Assembly (NCBI RefSeq): GCF_005938655.1
Contig: NZ_VCQT01000001.1
Span: 124,001-188,000 of the forward strand
Length of the DNA: 64,000 nucleotides
Direction of reading: 5' to 3'
DNA from: Alloalcanivorax gelatiniphagus
GTDB lineage: Bacteria > Pseudomonadota > Gammaproteobacteria > Pseudomonadales > Alcanivoracaceae
In this document: piece after piece, positions 52,629-62,146 of the stretch
Layout of the letters: every line of letters begins with the position of its first letter
How positions within the stretch are numbered: the stretch's first letter is position 1
Translations under genes and position numbers: made by a program
The notes under the pieces: model-generated
Told to the model about the DNA's origin: nothing
Databases searched by the model: none
Seen by the model: the letters and a program-made list of their open reading frames with translations, nothing else

Positions 52629-53356
52629 AGTTCGAGCCGCCGCTGCGGGCGGTCACGCTGCTGCGCCGCTACAAGCGCTTTCTCGCCGACGTGCGCTTGC
52701 CGGATGGTGAGGAAATCACGGTGCACTGTCCCAACACCGGCTCGATGAAATACTGCGTGCTGCCCGGCGTGGAGCAGGCGGCGCTGATCTCCGACAGCGG
52801 CAACGACAAGCGCAAGTATCGTCACACCCTGGAAGCGGTGCGGGTGGCCCACGGCCACTGGGCCGGGGTCAACACCGGGCGCACCAACGCGCTGGTGGCG
52901 GAGGCGATCTTGGCCGGGCGGGTGCCGGAGCTGGACCCGGGCGATGGCGTGGAGCGGGAAGTGGTGTTCGGCGACAGCCGCTTCGACCTGGCCCTGGGGG
53001 AGCGGGCCGCGCCGCACACCTATATCGAGGTCAAGAACGTGACCCTGGGGCCCGGGCCGGACGATCCGGACCACGGCGACATCCGTTTTCCGGATTCGGT
53101 GACCGAGCGGGGGCAGAAACATCTGCGCTCATTGATGGAGGTGGTGCGCGGCGGCGGCCGGGCGGTGCTGTTCTTCTGCGTGCAGCACAGCGGCGCCCGC
53201 CGGGCCGGCCCGGCGGACCATATCGATGCCCGTTACGGGGAGCTGCTGCGCGAGGCGGTGGCCGCCGGCGTGGAGGTGCTGGCCTGGCGCACGCGCATGG
53301 CGCAGGATTGCTTTGAATTGGACGCCCCGGTGCCGGTGACGCTGGATCGCGGCTGA
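52625..53356 (+). CDS. sfsA: SfsA, sugar fermentation stimulation protein homologue
   Basis: A 243-residue SfsA: RYKRFLADVRLPDG, the OB-fold HCPNTGSMKYCVLPG, nuclease-like YIEVKNVTLGPG and DSVTERGQKHLRSLMEV. Its molecular function is unsettled (DNA-binding/nuclease-like fold). The family normally ends at PVTL; here DRG and the TGA stop that follow are read from the REP element, so the insertion extended the protein by three residues. GTG 52625 is coupled to the aminotransferase stop. Confidence 0.95.
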   Translation: MKFEPPLRAVTLLRRYKRFLADVRLPDGEEITVHCPNTGSMKYCVLPGVEQAALISDSGNDKRKYRHTLEAVRVAHGHWAGVNTGRTNALVAEAILAGRVPELDPGDGVEREVVFGDSRFDLALGERAAPHTYIEVKNVTLGPGPDDPDHGDIRFPDSVTERGQKHLRSLMEVVRGGGRAVLFFCVQHSGARRAGPADHIDARYGELLREAVAAGVEVLAWRTRMAQDCFELDAPVPVTLDRG

Positions 53357-53400
53357 AGCCGCTCCTACATCACCTCTGTAGGAGCGGCTTCAGCCGCGAC
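53345..53400. repeat. Inverted REP pair at the sfsA/srkA junction
   Basis: Reverse core (GATCGCGGCTGAAGCCGC...) 53345-53368 and forward core (AGGAGCGGCTTCAGCCGC...) 53379-53400. It overlaps the last codons and stop of sfsA and lies between convergent genes. Confidence 0.88.
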
Positions 53401-53406
53401 CCACCG

Positions 53407-54393
53407 TCAGCCGATATCTCCCCGGCTCAGCGCATCCAGCTGCTGCTCCAGATCGTTGAGATGGTCCTGCCAATAGCGCGGTGACTCGAACCAGGGGAAG
53501 GCGGGCGGGAACGCCGGGTCGTCCCAGCGCTCCGCCAGCCAGGCGCTGTGCCGCAGGATGCGCCGGGTGCGCAGGGGCTCGATCAGGCGGCGCTGCGCCC
53601 AGGGAAACGGCAAAAAGGTCTCGTAGCCTTCCGCCAGCACCCGCAGCTGTTGCTGGTTTTCCAGCTCATCCCCGGAGAGCAGCATCCACAGGTCCTGCAT
53701 GGCCGGGCCGCGCAGGCTGTCGTCCAGGTCCACGAAGTGGGGCATGTCGTCGCGCCAGAGAATATTGCCGGTGTGGCAGTCGCCGTGCACGTTGATGGCG
53801 GTCCAGCTTTGGTCGCGCAGGCGTTCCGCCATGGCGTCCAGCAGCGCGGCGGTCACGTCCCGGTAGCGCCCGGCGAAGTTGGGGTCCACCACGTCGCCGT
53901 TCACATAGTCCACCGCCTGGCGGCTGTCGGCCAGCACATCGAGCACCGGGCGGGCCTGGAACGGCCGGTCGTTGCCGGCGGCGTGCCAGCGCGCCAGGGT
54001 GCGCCCGAGCAGTCGCAGATGGTTGTCGTTGTCCAGTTCCGGGGCGTGGCCGCCCTGGCGGGGAAACACCGCGAAGCGGAAGCCGGCATGGACGAACAGG
54101 GTGTCGCCGTCGGCGTTGGCCAGCGGTGCCACCACCGGCAGCTCCTGGTCACGGAGAAAGCCGCTGAAGGAATGTTCCTCGACGATCTGCGCGTCACTCC
54201 AGCGGCCCGGCCGGTAGAACTTGGTGACCACCGGATCGGTGTCCTCCAGCCCCACCTGATAGACCCGGTTCTCGAAACTGTTCAGTGCCAGCAAGCGGCC
54301 GTCGGTGACGAAGCCGGCGCTGTCCACGGCGTCCAGGATCACGTCCGGGGTCAGATCGTCGAACGGATGATGCCCGGCGCCCTGGTGGTTCAT
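53407..54393 (-). CDS. srkA: Stress response serine/threonine kinase SrkA (YihE/RdoA)
   Basis: A 328-residue APH/choline-kinase-like protein, the same length as E. coli SrkA. Features: LNSFENRVYQVGLED, ATP-binding VVTKFYRPGRWS, the catalytic loop INVHGDCHTGNILW and metal motif HFVDLDDSLRGPA. It phosphorylates proteins and counters stress-induced death in E. coli. ATG 54393 overlaps the Rieske gene stop as ATGA. Last gene of a three-gene coupled operon. Confidence 0.94.
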   Translation of the reverse strand: MNHQGAGHHPFDDLTPDVILDAVDSAGFVTDGRLLALNSFENRVYQVGLEDTDPVVTKFYRPGRWSDAQIVEEHSFSGFLRDQELPVVAPLANADGDTLFVHAGFRFAVFPRQGGHAPELDNDNHLRLLGRTLARWHAAGNDRPFQARPVLDVLADSRQAVDYVNGDVVDPNFAGRYRDVTAALLDAMAERLRDQSWTAINVHGDCHTGNILWRDDMPHFVDLDDSLRGPAMQDLWMLLSGDELENQQQLRVLAEGYETFLPFPWAQRRLIEPLRTRRILRHSAWLAERWDDPAFPPAFPWFESPRYWQDHLNDLEQQLDALSRGDIG

Positions 54394-54731
54394 GCGGGGG
54401 CTCCCACCGGGCCCACCCAGACGGTGTCGTCGCGCACTTCCACCGGTACCGCGGTGAGCGACTCACCGCTGCACGGCCCGGACAGGCAGTGCCCGTTTTC
54501 CGGCTCGAACAGGGCGCCATGGTTGGCGCACACCAGAAAGCGGCCGTCGTCGTCCATGAACTGGTCGGGCATGAAGTTCAGCTCGATGCCCAGGTGCGGG
54601 CACCAGTTCAGATAGGCATGGAACTGGCCGTCGAAGCGCACCACCACCACCGACTGGTCGCCCACCTGAAACTCCCGGGCGCTCTCGTGGGGGATTTCCT
54701 CCACCCCGCAAACCGGCTGCTGGCCGCTCAT
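54390..54731 (-). CDS. Small Rieske [2Fe-2S] ferredoxin-like protein
   Basis: A 113-residue soluble Rieske protein: ligands C44-x-H46 in NWCPHLGIEL and C68-x2-H71 in VCANHGALFEPENG. The surrounding beta fold (FQVGDQSVVVVRFDG, SLTAVPVEVRDDTVWV) resembles NirD/ferredoxin components of oxygenases, but no oxygenase is nearby. It overlaps the PfkB gene upstream and srkA downstream by four bases each (ATGA). Its electron partner is unknown. Confidence 0.9.
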   Translation of the reverse strand: MSGQQPVCGVEEIPHESAREFQVGDQSVVVVRFDGQFHAYLNWCPHLGIELNFMPDQFMDDDGRFLVCANHGALFEPENGHCLSGPCSGESLTAVPVEVRDDTVWVGPVGAPA

Positions 54732-55732
54732 TGGCCCAGCACCCGGCGCCGGATCTCCAGATGCGCCTCCGCCGACAGGCGCGGTCCGAATTCGCGGATC
54801 AGCCGGGCGCAGGCGGCGCTGGCCAGGCGGCCGGCGGTGGGGAAGTCTTGGCCCTGGGTGAGAGCATAGAGAAAGGCCCCCGCGAACATGTCGCCGGCGC
54901 CGTTGGTGTCCAGCGGCTGCACCGGTTCCGCTTCCACCTGATGGGTGTTCTCGCCGTCCCACAGCAGGGCGCCACGGGCACCCAGGGTCATGGCCAGACC
55001 GTTGCAAAGCGGCTTGAGCGCTTCCAGGGCAGCTTCCGGGGAATCGGTGCCGGTGAAGCCCAGCGCTTCCGCCTCGTTGCAGAACAGCAGGTCCACGCCG
55101 GTGCCGAGCATTTCCACCAGCCCGTCACGGAACAATTGCACCATGGCCGGGTCGGAGAACGTCAGCGAGGTGCGCACGCCGTGTTTCTCCGCCAGTTCGC
55201 GCAGGCGCACGGCGGCGGCCCGGCCGCTGTCGGAGCTGACCAGATAGCCTTCCAGGTAAACGTAGCGGGAGGCGGCGATGGCCGCTTCGTCCAGCTCCGA
55301 CTCGCTGACGGTCTGCGAGATGCCCAGGAAGCTGTTCATGGTGCGTTCCGCGTCCGGGGTGATCATCACCAGGCATTTGCCGGAGGTGCCGGCCTCGCGC
55401 TGGTCGCCCATGTTGCTGTCCACGCCGGCGGCGCGCAGGGCGTCCACGAAGAAGGTGCCGGTGTCGTCATCGGCCACCTTGCAGGCATAGTAACCACGGC
55501 CGCCGAAGTAGCGGGTGGCCACCACGGTGTTGCAGGCGGAGCCGCCGCAGGTATGGTTGTGCGGTTCGGCTTCCCCGGCCAGGGCGTCCAGCAGTTCGCG
55601 CTGGCGTGCCTCGTCGACCAGGGTCATCAGTCCCTTACCCAGGTTCATGCGATTGATGAAGTCGTCGCTGACCTCGATTTCGGTATCCACCAGGGCGTTG
55701 CCGATGGCGTACACGTCGTATTTTTTCTCCAT
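54728..55732 (-). CDS. PfkB-family carbohydrate/adenosine kinase
   Basis: A 334-residue ribokinase-fold kinase. N-terminal VYAIGNALVDTEIEV, the substrate-lid GGSACNTVVATRYFGG, and the C-terminal signature DTNGAGDMFAGAFLYAL with the catalytic Asp. It is closest in style to the adenosine-kinase-like branch; substrate not assigned. ATG 55732 has GGAG five bases upstream. First gene of the kinase-Rieske-srkA operon, divergent from mrcB. Confidence 0.92.
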   Translation of the reverse strand: MEKKYDVYAIGNALVDTEIEVSDDFINRMNLGKGLMTLVDEARQRELLDALAGEAEPHNHTCGGSACNTVVATRYFGGRGYYACKVADDDTGTFFVDALRAAGVDSNMGDQREAGTSGKCLVMITPDAERTMNSFLGISQTVSESELDEAAIAASRYVYLEGYLVSSDSGRAAAVRLRELAEKHGVRTSLTFSDPAMVQLFRDGLVEMLGTGVDLLFCNEAEALGFTGTDSPEAALEALKPLCNGLAMTLGARGALLWDGENTHQVEAEPVQPLDTNGAGDMFAGAFLYALTQGQDFPTAGRLASAACARLIREFGPRLSAEAHLEIRRRVLGQ

Positions 55733-55843
55733 GGAGGCTCCGAACGGGTTGGCGAAGGCGCCTATTATGGTGACGCCATCTAACAGTGTAAAACCGGAAC
55801 GCCGTCCATAGGCGGTTCCCACAGGTCTCTCTATACTCCCGCC

Positions 55844-58177
55844 ATGGCGAAGAAAGCGAAAACATCGAAATCATCCAAAAAGCGTAAGGTCTCCCGGCAG
55901 CGACGCCGCTGGTGGAGCTGGCGTTTCATCGGCAAGCTGGCGCTGGTGCTGCTGTTATTGGCGGCCGCCGGGCTTGCCTATCTGGACGCCTATGTCCGTG
56001 ACCGCTTCGACAGCCACGTCTGGCAGCTGCCGGCGCGGGTCTACGCGCGGCCGGTGGAGCTGTACCCCGGACGGGTGCTGTCACGCAACGACATGCTCAA
56101 GCTGCTGGAACTGATGCGCTACCGGCGCGCCGCCGGCGCGCCGACACCGGGCAGCTACAGCACCGACGGCAATACCCTGGTGATCCACACCCGCGGCTTC
56201 CGCGACAGTGATGGCGGCGAGCAGGCGGAGCGCATCCGGGTGACCCTGGGCGGTGACCGTATCCGTGCTCTCAGTGGCGGCGGTGGCAATGATTCCGTGG
56301 CGCGCCTGGAGCCGTTGCAGATCGGCAGCATCCATCCCGGCCACACCGAGGACCGGGTGTTCGTGCCCCTGGACCGGGTGCCGCCGCTGCTGGTGCAGAT
56401 GCTGATCGCCACCGAGGACCGGGACTTCTACGACCACCACGGTATTTCCCCCCGTGGCCTGGCCCGGGCCATGCTCGCCAATCTCAAGGCCGGCGGGCTG
56501 GTGCAGGGCGGCAGTACCCTCACCCAGCAACTGGTGAAGAATTTCTGGCTCACCCAGGATCGCACCCTGGCGCGCAAGCTGGTGGAAATGCCCATGGCGG
56601 TGCTGCTGGAGCTGCACTACAGCAAGGAGCAGATCCTCGAGGCCTACCTGAACGAGGTTTATCTCGGCCAGGACGGCAACCGCGCCATCCATGGCATGGG
56701 CCTGGGCGCGCAGTTCTACTTCGGCCGTCCCCTGGAAGAGTTGGAGCCGCACCAGCTGGCCACCCTGGTGGCGTTGCTGAAGGGCCCCAGCTACTACGAT
56801 CCGCGCCGCAACGAGGCCCGCGCCAAGGCACGCCGCAATACGGTGCTGCGGGTGGCCCATGACGAAGGCGCCCTGAGTGACCGGGATTTCCAGCGCTACA
56901 AGGAGCGTGGCCTGGAAGTGGTGCCACGGGGCGCCTCGCCGCTGTATGCCTTCCCCGCCTTTATTGATCTGGTGCGCCGGCAACTGGCCCGGGATTACCC
57001 GCCGGAGGTGCTCGGCGCCGACGGCCTGCGCATCCATTCCACCCTGGACGTGCTCGCCCAGCTGGCCTCGGAAAGCGCCCTGCGCGAGCACCTCAAGCGC
57101 ATCGACGGCAGCGGCGACCGGCTCAACGGCTCGGTGGTGGTGGTGGCGCCTTCCCAGGGGGACGTGCTGGCCCTGGTCAGCAGCCGCAAGCCCCGGGACC
57201 ATGGCTACAACCGGGCCCTGGACGCCAGCCGCCAGATCGGTTCCCTGATCAAGCCGGCGGTGGTGCTCACCGCGCTCAAGCAGCCCAAGCGCTACAGCCT
57301 GGCGACCCTGGTTCCGGACCAGCCGATCACCGTGCCCCTGGCCAACGGCAAGACCTGGACACCGCAGAACTTCAGCGGCGAATCCCACGGGCCGGTGCCG
57401 CTGCTGGATGTGCTGGTGCATTCCTACAACCAGGGCACCGTCAACCTGGGCATGGACCTGGGCCCCGGCGAGGTGGTGAAAACCCTGGAGCAGCTGGGCG
57501 TGCGCCGCAAGATTCCGGCCTATCCGAGTATTTTGCTGGGCAGTATCAATATGACGCCGTTCGAGGTGGCCATGTGGTACCAGCCCCTGGCCACCGGCGG
57601 CTTCGCCACGCCGCTGCGCTCGATCACCGATGTGCTGGACAAGAACGGCGACCCGCTGGCGCGCTACCCGGTGGAAACCTCCGAGGTGCTGGACTCCGGC
57701 CCCGCCTACCTGACCCAGTGGGCCATGCAGCAGGTGATCAACTCCGGCACCGGCCGGGGCGCCCGCCGGGTGCTGCCCCAGGACCTGCGGGTGGCGGGCA
57801 AGACCGGCACCAGCGACCAGTATCGTGACGCCTGGTTCGCCGGTTTCTCCGGCAACCATCTGGCGGTGGTGTGGGTCGGCCGCGACAACAACCAGAGTGC
57901 CCAGGTCACCGGTGCCACCGGCGCTTTGCCGGTCTGGAGCCAGGTGATGGCCTCGCTGCCGCAGACCAGCCTGTCGGATACCCCGCCGCCGGGAGTGGAA
58001 AACGTGTGGATGGCGCCGTCCGGCGACGAGACCAGCGGCGAGAACTGCAACGACGCCCGTCAGTACCCGATGATGGAAGTCTCGATTCCCACCGCCAGCG
58101 ACGGTTGCGGGGACAGCGGCCCGGTGCGCAAGGCCGGCAAGGGAGTGGTGGACTGGTTCAAGGGCCTGTTCAACTGA
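55844..58177 (+). CDS. mrcB: Penicillin-binding protein 1B
   Basis: A 777-residue bifunctional peptidoglycan synthase. A basic cytoplasmic N-terminus and one membrane helix (~28-48) are followed by a UB2H-type region, the GT51 glycosyltransferase (ATEDRDFYDHHGI with catalytic Glu, GGSTLTQQLVKN) and the transpeptidase: SLIK with Ser near 467, SYNQG and AGKTGTSDQYRDAW. The C-terminal ~60 residues are extra and hold paired Cys. Convergent with the EcsC-family gene. Confidence 0.97.
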   Translation: MAKKAKTSKSSKKRKVSRQRRRWWSWRFIGKLALVLLLLAAAGLAYLDAYVRDRFDSHVWQLPARVYARPVELYPGRVLSRNDMLKLLELMRYRRAAGAPTPGSYSTDGNTLVIHTRGFRDSDGGEQAERIRVTLGGDRIRALSGGGGNDSVARLEPLQIGSIHPGHTEDRVFVPLDRVPPLLVQMLIATEDRDFYDHHGISPRGLARAMLANLKAGGLVQGGSTLTQQLVKNFWLTQDRTLARKLVEMPMAVLLELHYSKEQILEAYLNEVYLGQDGNRAIHGMGLGAQFYFGRPLEELEPHQLATLVALLKGPSYYDPRRNEARAKARRNTVLRVAHDEGALSDRDFQRYKERGLEVVPRGASPLYAFPAFIDLVRRQLARDYPPEVLGADGLRIHSTLDVLAQLASESALREHLKRIDGSGDRLNGSVVVVAPSQGDVLALVSSRKPRDHGYNRALDASRQIGSLIKPAVVLTALKQPKRYSLATLVPDQPITVPLANGKTWTPQNFSGESHGPVPLLDVLVHSYNQGTVNLGMDLGPGEVVKTLEQLGVRRKIPAYPSILLGSINMTPFEVAMWYQPLATGGFATPLRSITDVLDKNGDPLARYPVETSEVLDSGPAYLTQWAMQQVINSGTGRGARRVLPQDLRVAGKTGTSDQYRDAWFAGFSGNHLAVVWVGRDNNQSAQVTGATGALPVWSQVMASLPQTSLSDTPPPGVENVWMAPSGDETSGENCNDARQYPMMEVSIPTASDGCGDSGPVRKAGKGVVDWFKGLFN

Positions 58178-58190
58178 CCACCCGCGATGG

Positions 58191-58212
58191 TAGGAGCGGC
58201 TTCAGCCGCGAT
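58191..58212. repeat. Single REP at the mrcB/EcsC junction
   Basis: One forward core (AGGAGCGGCTTCAGCCGC plus GAT). It supplies the last three codons and the TGA stop of the minus-strand EcsC-family gene. Confidence 0.85.
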
Positions 58213-59038
58213 GCCATTGGCGGGCCGCCTGTTTTTCGAACTCGGCGCGGATCACCTCCGCGCCGTAGCGGTTTTCCAGCCGTTTGACGGTGAAATGGCC
58301 CAGCGCCATGTCCTGATAGAAATCGGTGAACAGGGTGTTCAGGGTGGCGCCGGTGGCGGCGCCGATAATGGGCACCGCCTGGGCGGCGATCTTGTTGGTG
58401 ATCACCACGCCGAAGCGCTCCGCCACCTTTTCGATCAGGCGCCCCAGCCATTTGCCCGCCTGGGTGGAGGTCATCAGTCCGGCGGTGTGGCCGGCGCCCT
58501 GGCGGGCGGCGATGTCGGCCAGTTCCCGGGATAGTTGCCCCATGGCCTGGGTGGCGAAGCCACGGGCCATGTAATAGCCGGTTTCGGCGCCGTCGTCCTT
58601 GTCGGACGGTCCGCCCATGGCGAACACTTCCACGCAGGCCGCCTGGGTATCCGGGTCATCCAGGTCGAACCCCTCACCCCGGGCCACGTCGGCCACCGCG
58701 CGCATCATGATGGTGGTGGAGACCGGCAGTTCCACCAGCAGCGAGGTCAGACCGAAGGCGCCGCCCACCGCGCCGGACGCCGCCGCGTACAGTTTGTGGC
58801 GCCGGGTGGAGGCCGGCCGGGGCGTCTTGTCCAGGCTCCACAGGGCGGCGTCCACCGCCCTGCGCAGGGCCACTTCCACCGCTGCGTTAATGCGCGCGGA
58901 CGCGCCGGCGGGCAGCTTTTTCACCGCGCTCTCCAGCGGTGATCCGATCTGGTGGGAAAGGCGGGCGACCAGGCTGGGCGAGGTCAGCAGCCGGACCGCC
59001 CGTTCCAGGTCGGCAAGGTCGTTCGCGCTGAGTGTCAT
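58202..59038 (-). CDS. EcsC-family protein
   Basis: A 278-residue protein of the EcsC family (named after a protein of the Bacillus Ecs locus): amphipathic segments SGAVGGAFGLTSLLVELPVSTTIMMRAVADVA and VITNKIAAQAVPIIGAATGATLNTLFTDFYQDMALGHF are typical. It probably associates with membranes; function unknown. The C-terminus ...QWHRG and stop are encoded by a REP. ATG 59038. Divergent from the TPR lipoprotein gene. Confidence 0.85.
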   Translation of the reverse strand: MTLSANDLADLERAVRLLTSPSLVARLSHQIGSPLESAVKKLPAGASARINAAVEVALRRAVDAALWSLDKTPRPASTRRHKLYAAASGAVGGAFGLTSLLVELPVSTTIMMRAVADVARGEGFDLDDPDTQAACVEVFAMGGPSDKDDGAETGYYMARGFATQAMGQLSRELADIAARQGAGHTAGLMTSTQAGKWLGRLIEKVAERFGVVITNKIAAQAVPIIGAATGATLNTLFTDFYQDMALGHFTVKRLENRYGAEVIRAEFEKQAARQWHRG

Positions 59039-59154
59039 GGCATTCCCGGGGTGCTGAGCGGTTCACAACTGTAGCCGTGGCCACCCGGGAAGAAAAGCGG
59101 GAGAATGCCGGCTGTTCACCCTGGAACGAAACACCACGAAAAGGAACGCGATCC

Positions 59155-59655
59155 ATGTCGTCCGTGCTATCGCAAACGATCCCCTTGCCCGCCCTGACCG
59201 TGCCGGCGCCGCTGCGCTGGCTGGTGCTGGTGGCCCTGTTGATGTCCGGCTGTACCGCCATGCCCACCGCGGAAACGCCGCGCACGCAAGGGGCGCCGGT
59301 GACCGCCGATACCGAACTGTCCGGCTCGCCGGCGCTGGCATTGCTGGAGCGCGCCGGCCAGGCCCGGGAGCAGGGCCGCGATGCCGCCGCCGGGCGCTAT
59401 CTGGAGCGGGCCCTGACCATGGCCCCCAATTCGTCCTGGCTGTACCGGGAGCTGGCGCTGCTGCGGTTGGAAGAGGGCGATCCCGCCGCCGCCGAAGGGC
59501 TGGCCCGCCGCGCCCTGCGGCTGGCGCCGGACAATGACGCCTACCGGGCGGATCTTTGGGAGCTGGTGGCCGCCGCCCGCGCCGAGCTGAACGATCCGGA
59601 AGGCGCCGACGCGGCCCGCGCCCGGGCCGAGAAACTGCGCCGGGGCCAGGCATGA
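59155..59655 (+). CDS. TPR-containing lipoprotein
   Basis: A 166-residue predicted lipoprotein: signal helix LRWLVLVALLMSGC with lipobox MSGC, then about two tetratricopeptide repeats (ALALLERAGQAREQGRDAAAGRYLERAL; LYRELALLRLEEGDPAAAEGLARRAL) and a third partial one. Such proteins usually scaffold envelope complexes; none is named here. ATG 59155 has AAGGAA upstream. It overlaps ybaK by four bases (ATGA). Confidence 0.82.
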   Translation: MSSVLSQTIPLPALTVPAPLRWLVLVALLMSGCTAMPTAETPRTQGAPVTADTELSGSPALALLERAGQAREQGRDAAAGRYLERALTMAPNSSWLYRELALLRLEEGDPAAAEGLARRALRLAPDNDAYRADLWELVAAARAELNDPEGADAARARAEKLRRGQA

Positions 59656-60116
59656 CACCGGCGGTGAAAGCCGCCGAGAAAGGCGGTGTACGGTTCCGGC
59701 TGCACGAGTATCAACACGACCCGCAGGCACAGAGCTACGGCCTGGAAGCCGCCGAACGGCTTGGCCTGCCGGCGGGGCAGGTGTTCAAGACGTTGCTGGC
59801 GGACGTGGACGGCCGCACCCAGGTGGCCATGGTGCCGGTGGGCCGCAGCCTGGACCTGAAGGCGCTGGCGCGGGCCGCCGGTGGCAAGAAGGCGGCCATG
59901 GCGGACGGCGCCCTGGCGGAGCGGCTCACCGGTTATGTGCTGGGGGGCATCAGCCCGCTGGGGCAGAAGAAGCGGCTGCCGCTGTGGGTGGACGACAGCG
60001 CCGGCGGCTACGACACCCTGTATATGAGTGCCGGCCGGCGTGGCCTTGAGATCGAGATGGCGCCGGCGGATCTGCTGGCGCTGACCGGTGGCAGGATGGT
60101 GCCGCTGGCCCGTTAG
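59652..60116 (+). CDS. ybaK: Cys-tRNA(Pro)/Cys-tRNA(Cys) deacylase YbaK
   Basis: A 154-residue YbaK/EbsC-type editing domain: AAERLGLPAGQVFKTLLADVDG, AMVPVGRSLDLKALARAAGGKKAAM with the conserved Lys, and GYVLGGISPLGQKKRLP. It removes Cys wrongly attached to tRNA(Pro). ATG 59652 is coupled to the TPR gene stop; the longer open frame is in the upstream gene. Confidence 0.94.
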   Translation: MTPAVKAAEKGGVRFRLHEYQHDPQAQSYGLEAAERLGLPAGQVFKTLLADVDGRTQVAMVPVGRSLDLKALARAAGGKKAAMADGALAERLTGYVLGGISPLGQKKRLPLWVDDSAGGYDTLYMSAGRRGLEIEMAPADLLALTGGRMVPLAR

Positions 60117-60119
60117 GGG

Positions 60120-60173
60120 GCGCGGCTGAAGCCGCTCCTACAAGCGATGCGTAGGAGCGGCTTCAGCCGCGAA
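60120..60173. repeat. Inverted REP pair at the ybaK/hemL junction
   Basis: Reverse core from 60120 (GCGCGGCTGAAGCCGCTCCT) and forward core (AGGAGCGGCTTCAGCCGC) ending near 60171, separated by about 11 bases. It starts four bases after ybaK and ends four bases before the hemL stop. Confidence 0.88.
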
Positions 60174-60176
60174 TCC

Positions 60177-61463
60177 TCAAAGGGCGGCAAAGGCCGCCCG
60201 GGCGGCGTCCAGGGTGGCGTCGATGTCGGCGTCGTCGTGGGCGATGGACACGAAGCCCGCTTCAAAGGCGCTGGGCGCCAGATACACACCACGGTCCAGC
60301 ATGGCGTTGAAGAAGGTGCCGAAGCGCGCCGCGTCGCAGGCCATCACCTCGTCGAAACGGGTGATGCGGGTCTGCTCGGTGAAGTACAGCCCGAACATGC
60401 CGCCGGCCCGGGTGGTGTGCAAGCCGACCCCCACTTCCCGGGCGATGGTGGACAGCCCCTCGGTGAGTTTCTCGGTCTTCGCTTCCAGTTCCTCGTAGAA
60501 GCCTTCCCGTTGCAGCTGCCGCAGGGTGGCCAGGCCGGCGGCCATGGCCACCGGATTGCCGGACAGGGTGCCGGCCTGGTACACCGGGCCCAGCGGTGAC
60601 AGGTGTTCCATCACCGCTTTCTTGCCGCCCAGCGCGCCCACCGGCATGCCGCCGCCGATGATCTTGCCCAGGGTGGTCAGGTCCGGGGTCACGCCGTAGA
60701 GCGCCTGGGCGCCGCCCCGGGCCACCCGGAAACCGGTCATCACCTCGTCGAAGATCAGCACCGCACCGTACTGGTCGCAGTAGCTACGCAGGGCTTCCAG
60801 GAACCCCTGGGTGGGCGGCACGCAGTTCATGTTGCCGGCCACCGGCTCGACGATCACCGCCGCGATTTCCTCGCCACGGGCCTTGAACACTTCCTCCAGG
60901 CCGCCGGCGTCGTTGTAGTTCAGCGTCAGGGTGTCGTCGGTGACCGCCTTGGGCACGCCGGGGGAACTGGGGGTGCCCAGGGTCAGCGCGCCGGAGCCCG
61001 CCTTCACCAGCAGGCTGTCCACGTGGCCGTGGTAGCAGCCTTCGAATTTGATGATCTTGTCGCGGCCGGTGTAACCGCGCGCCAGGCGGATGGCGGTCAT
61101 GGTGGCCTCGGTGCCGGAGTTGACCATGCGCACCATGTCCATGGAGGGCACCATTTCGCAGACCAGGTCGGCCATGTCCACTTCGGCGGCGGTGGGGGCG
61201 CCGAAGCTGAGGCCGTCGGCCACCGCCCGCAGCACCGCTTCGCGCACCGCTTCATTGTTATGGCCGAGGATCATCGGACCCCAGGAGCCCACGTAGTCCA
61301 CGTAGCGGTTGTCGTCCTCGTCGTAGAGATAGGGGCCTTCGGCGCGGTGGAAGAACACCGGCGTGCCGCCCACGCCCTTGAACGCGCGCACCGGCGAATT
61401 GACGCCCCCGGGGATGTGCTTCTGGGCGCGGCGGAACAATTGTTCGGAATGCGTGCGACTCAT
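60177..61463 (-). CDS. hemL: Glutamate-1-semialdehyde 2,1-aminomutase
   Basis: A 428-residue PLP enzyme making 5-aminolevulinate for haem. Conserved [67 protein letters not shown] and [16 protein letters not shown] with the PLP Lys. ATG 61463 has AAGGAG upstream. With hemJ nearby the locus has a tetrapyrrole flavour, but it is split by thiDE. Confidence 0.98.
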   Translation of the reverse strand: MSRTHSEQLFRRAQKHIPGGVNSPVRAFKGVGGTPVFFHRAEGPYLYDEDDNRYVDYVGSWGPMILGHNNEAVREAVLRAVADGLSFGAPTAAEVDMADLVCEMVPSMDMVRMVNSGTEATMTAIRLARGYTGRDKIIKFEGCYHGHVDSLLVKAGSGALTLGTPSSPGVPKAVTDDTLTLNYNDAGGLEEVFKARGEEIAAVIVEPVAGNMNCVPPTQGFLEALRSYCDQYGAVLIFDEVMTGFRVARGGAQALYGVTPDLTTLGKIIGGGMPVGALGGKKAVMEHLSPLGPVYQAGTLSGNPVAMAAGLATLRQLQREGFYEELEAKTEKLTEGLSTIAREVGVGLHTTRAGGMFGLYFTEQTRITRFDEVMACDAARFGTFFNAMLDRGVYLAPSAFEAGFVSIAHDDADIDATLDAARAAFAAL

Positions 61464-61483
61464 GGGGGACTCCTTGACGGGCG

Positions 61484-62146
61484 TTAGCGGTTGAACAGGC
61501 CGGCCAACTGGCGGGCGGCGGCTTCCACGCCGGCGTGGGTGGCGTCGTCGGGATCGGCGAGGCCGAACAGGGCGTGGATCACGGCCACGGCATCGGCGCC
61601 GGCCTCGATCAGCAGGCCGGCATTATGCGCATTCACCCCACCGATCGCTACCAGGGGTTGATGAAAGCGGCGCCGGGCCTGGCGCAGGGTATCCAGGTCC
61701 GCCGGCGGCGCCTCGGGTTTGGTTTGGGAATCGAAAAAACGGCCCAGGGCCAGATAATCGGCGCCCTCGTCGGCGGCCTTGGCGGCCAGATCCAGGCGGC
61801 CATGGCAGGACACCCCGATCAGTTTGTCGCCGCCAAGCAGGCGCCGGGCTTTGTCCACGGCGCCGTCGCTCTGGCCCAGATGCACGCCGTCGGCTTCCAC
61901 CTCGGCGGCCAGCGCCGGGTCGTCGTTGACGATGAACAGGGCACCGTGATCCTGGCACAGCAGCGCCAGGCGGGCCGCCCGGTGGCGGCGGGTGGCGGTG
62001 TCCGCGAGCTTGTCGCGGTACTGCAACATGCTGACGCCGCCGCGCAGGGCCGCCTCGGCGGCGCTGAGCATACTGTCACCGGGGGTCAGTCGCGGGTCGG
62101 TGATGGCGTACAGGCCGCGCACGCGGTGGGTGTCGGGATGGCTCAT
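61484..62146 (-). CDS. thiE: Thiamine-phosphate synthase
   Basis: A 220-residue TIM barrel joining HMP-PP and thiazole phosphate. Motifs: [60 protein letters not shown] and [27 protein letters not shown] 62146 overlaps the thiD stop as ATGA. In many bacteria thiE, thiD and hemL are neighbours, as here. Confidence 0.97.
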   Translation of the reverse strand: MSHPDTHRVRGLYAITDPRLTPGDSMLSAAEAALRGGVSMLQYRDKLADTATRRHRAARLALLCQDHGALFIVNDDPALAAEVEADGVHLGQSDGAVDKARRLLGGDKLIGVSCHGRLDLAAKAADEGADYLALGRFFDSQTKPEAPPADLDTLRQARRRFHQPLVAIGGVNAHNAGLLIEAGADAVAVIHALFGLADPDDATHAGVEAAARQLAGLFNR

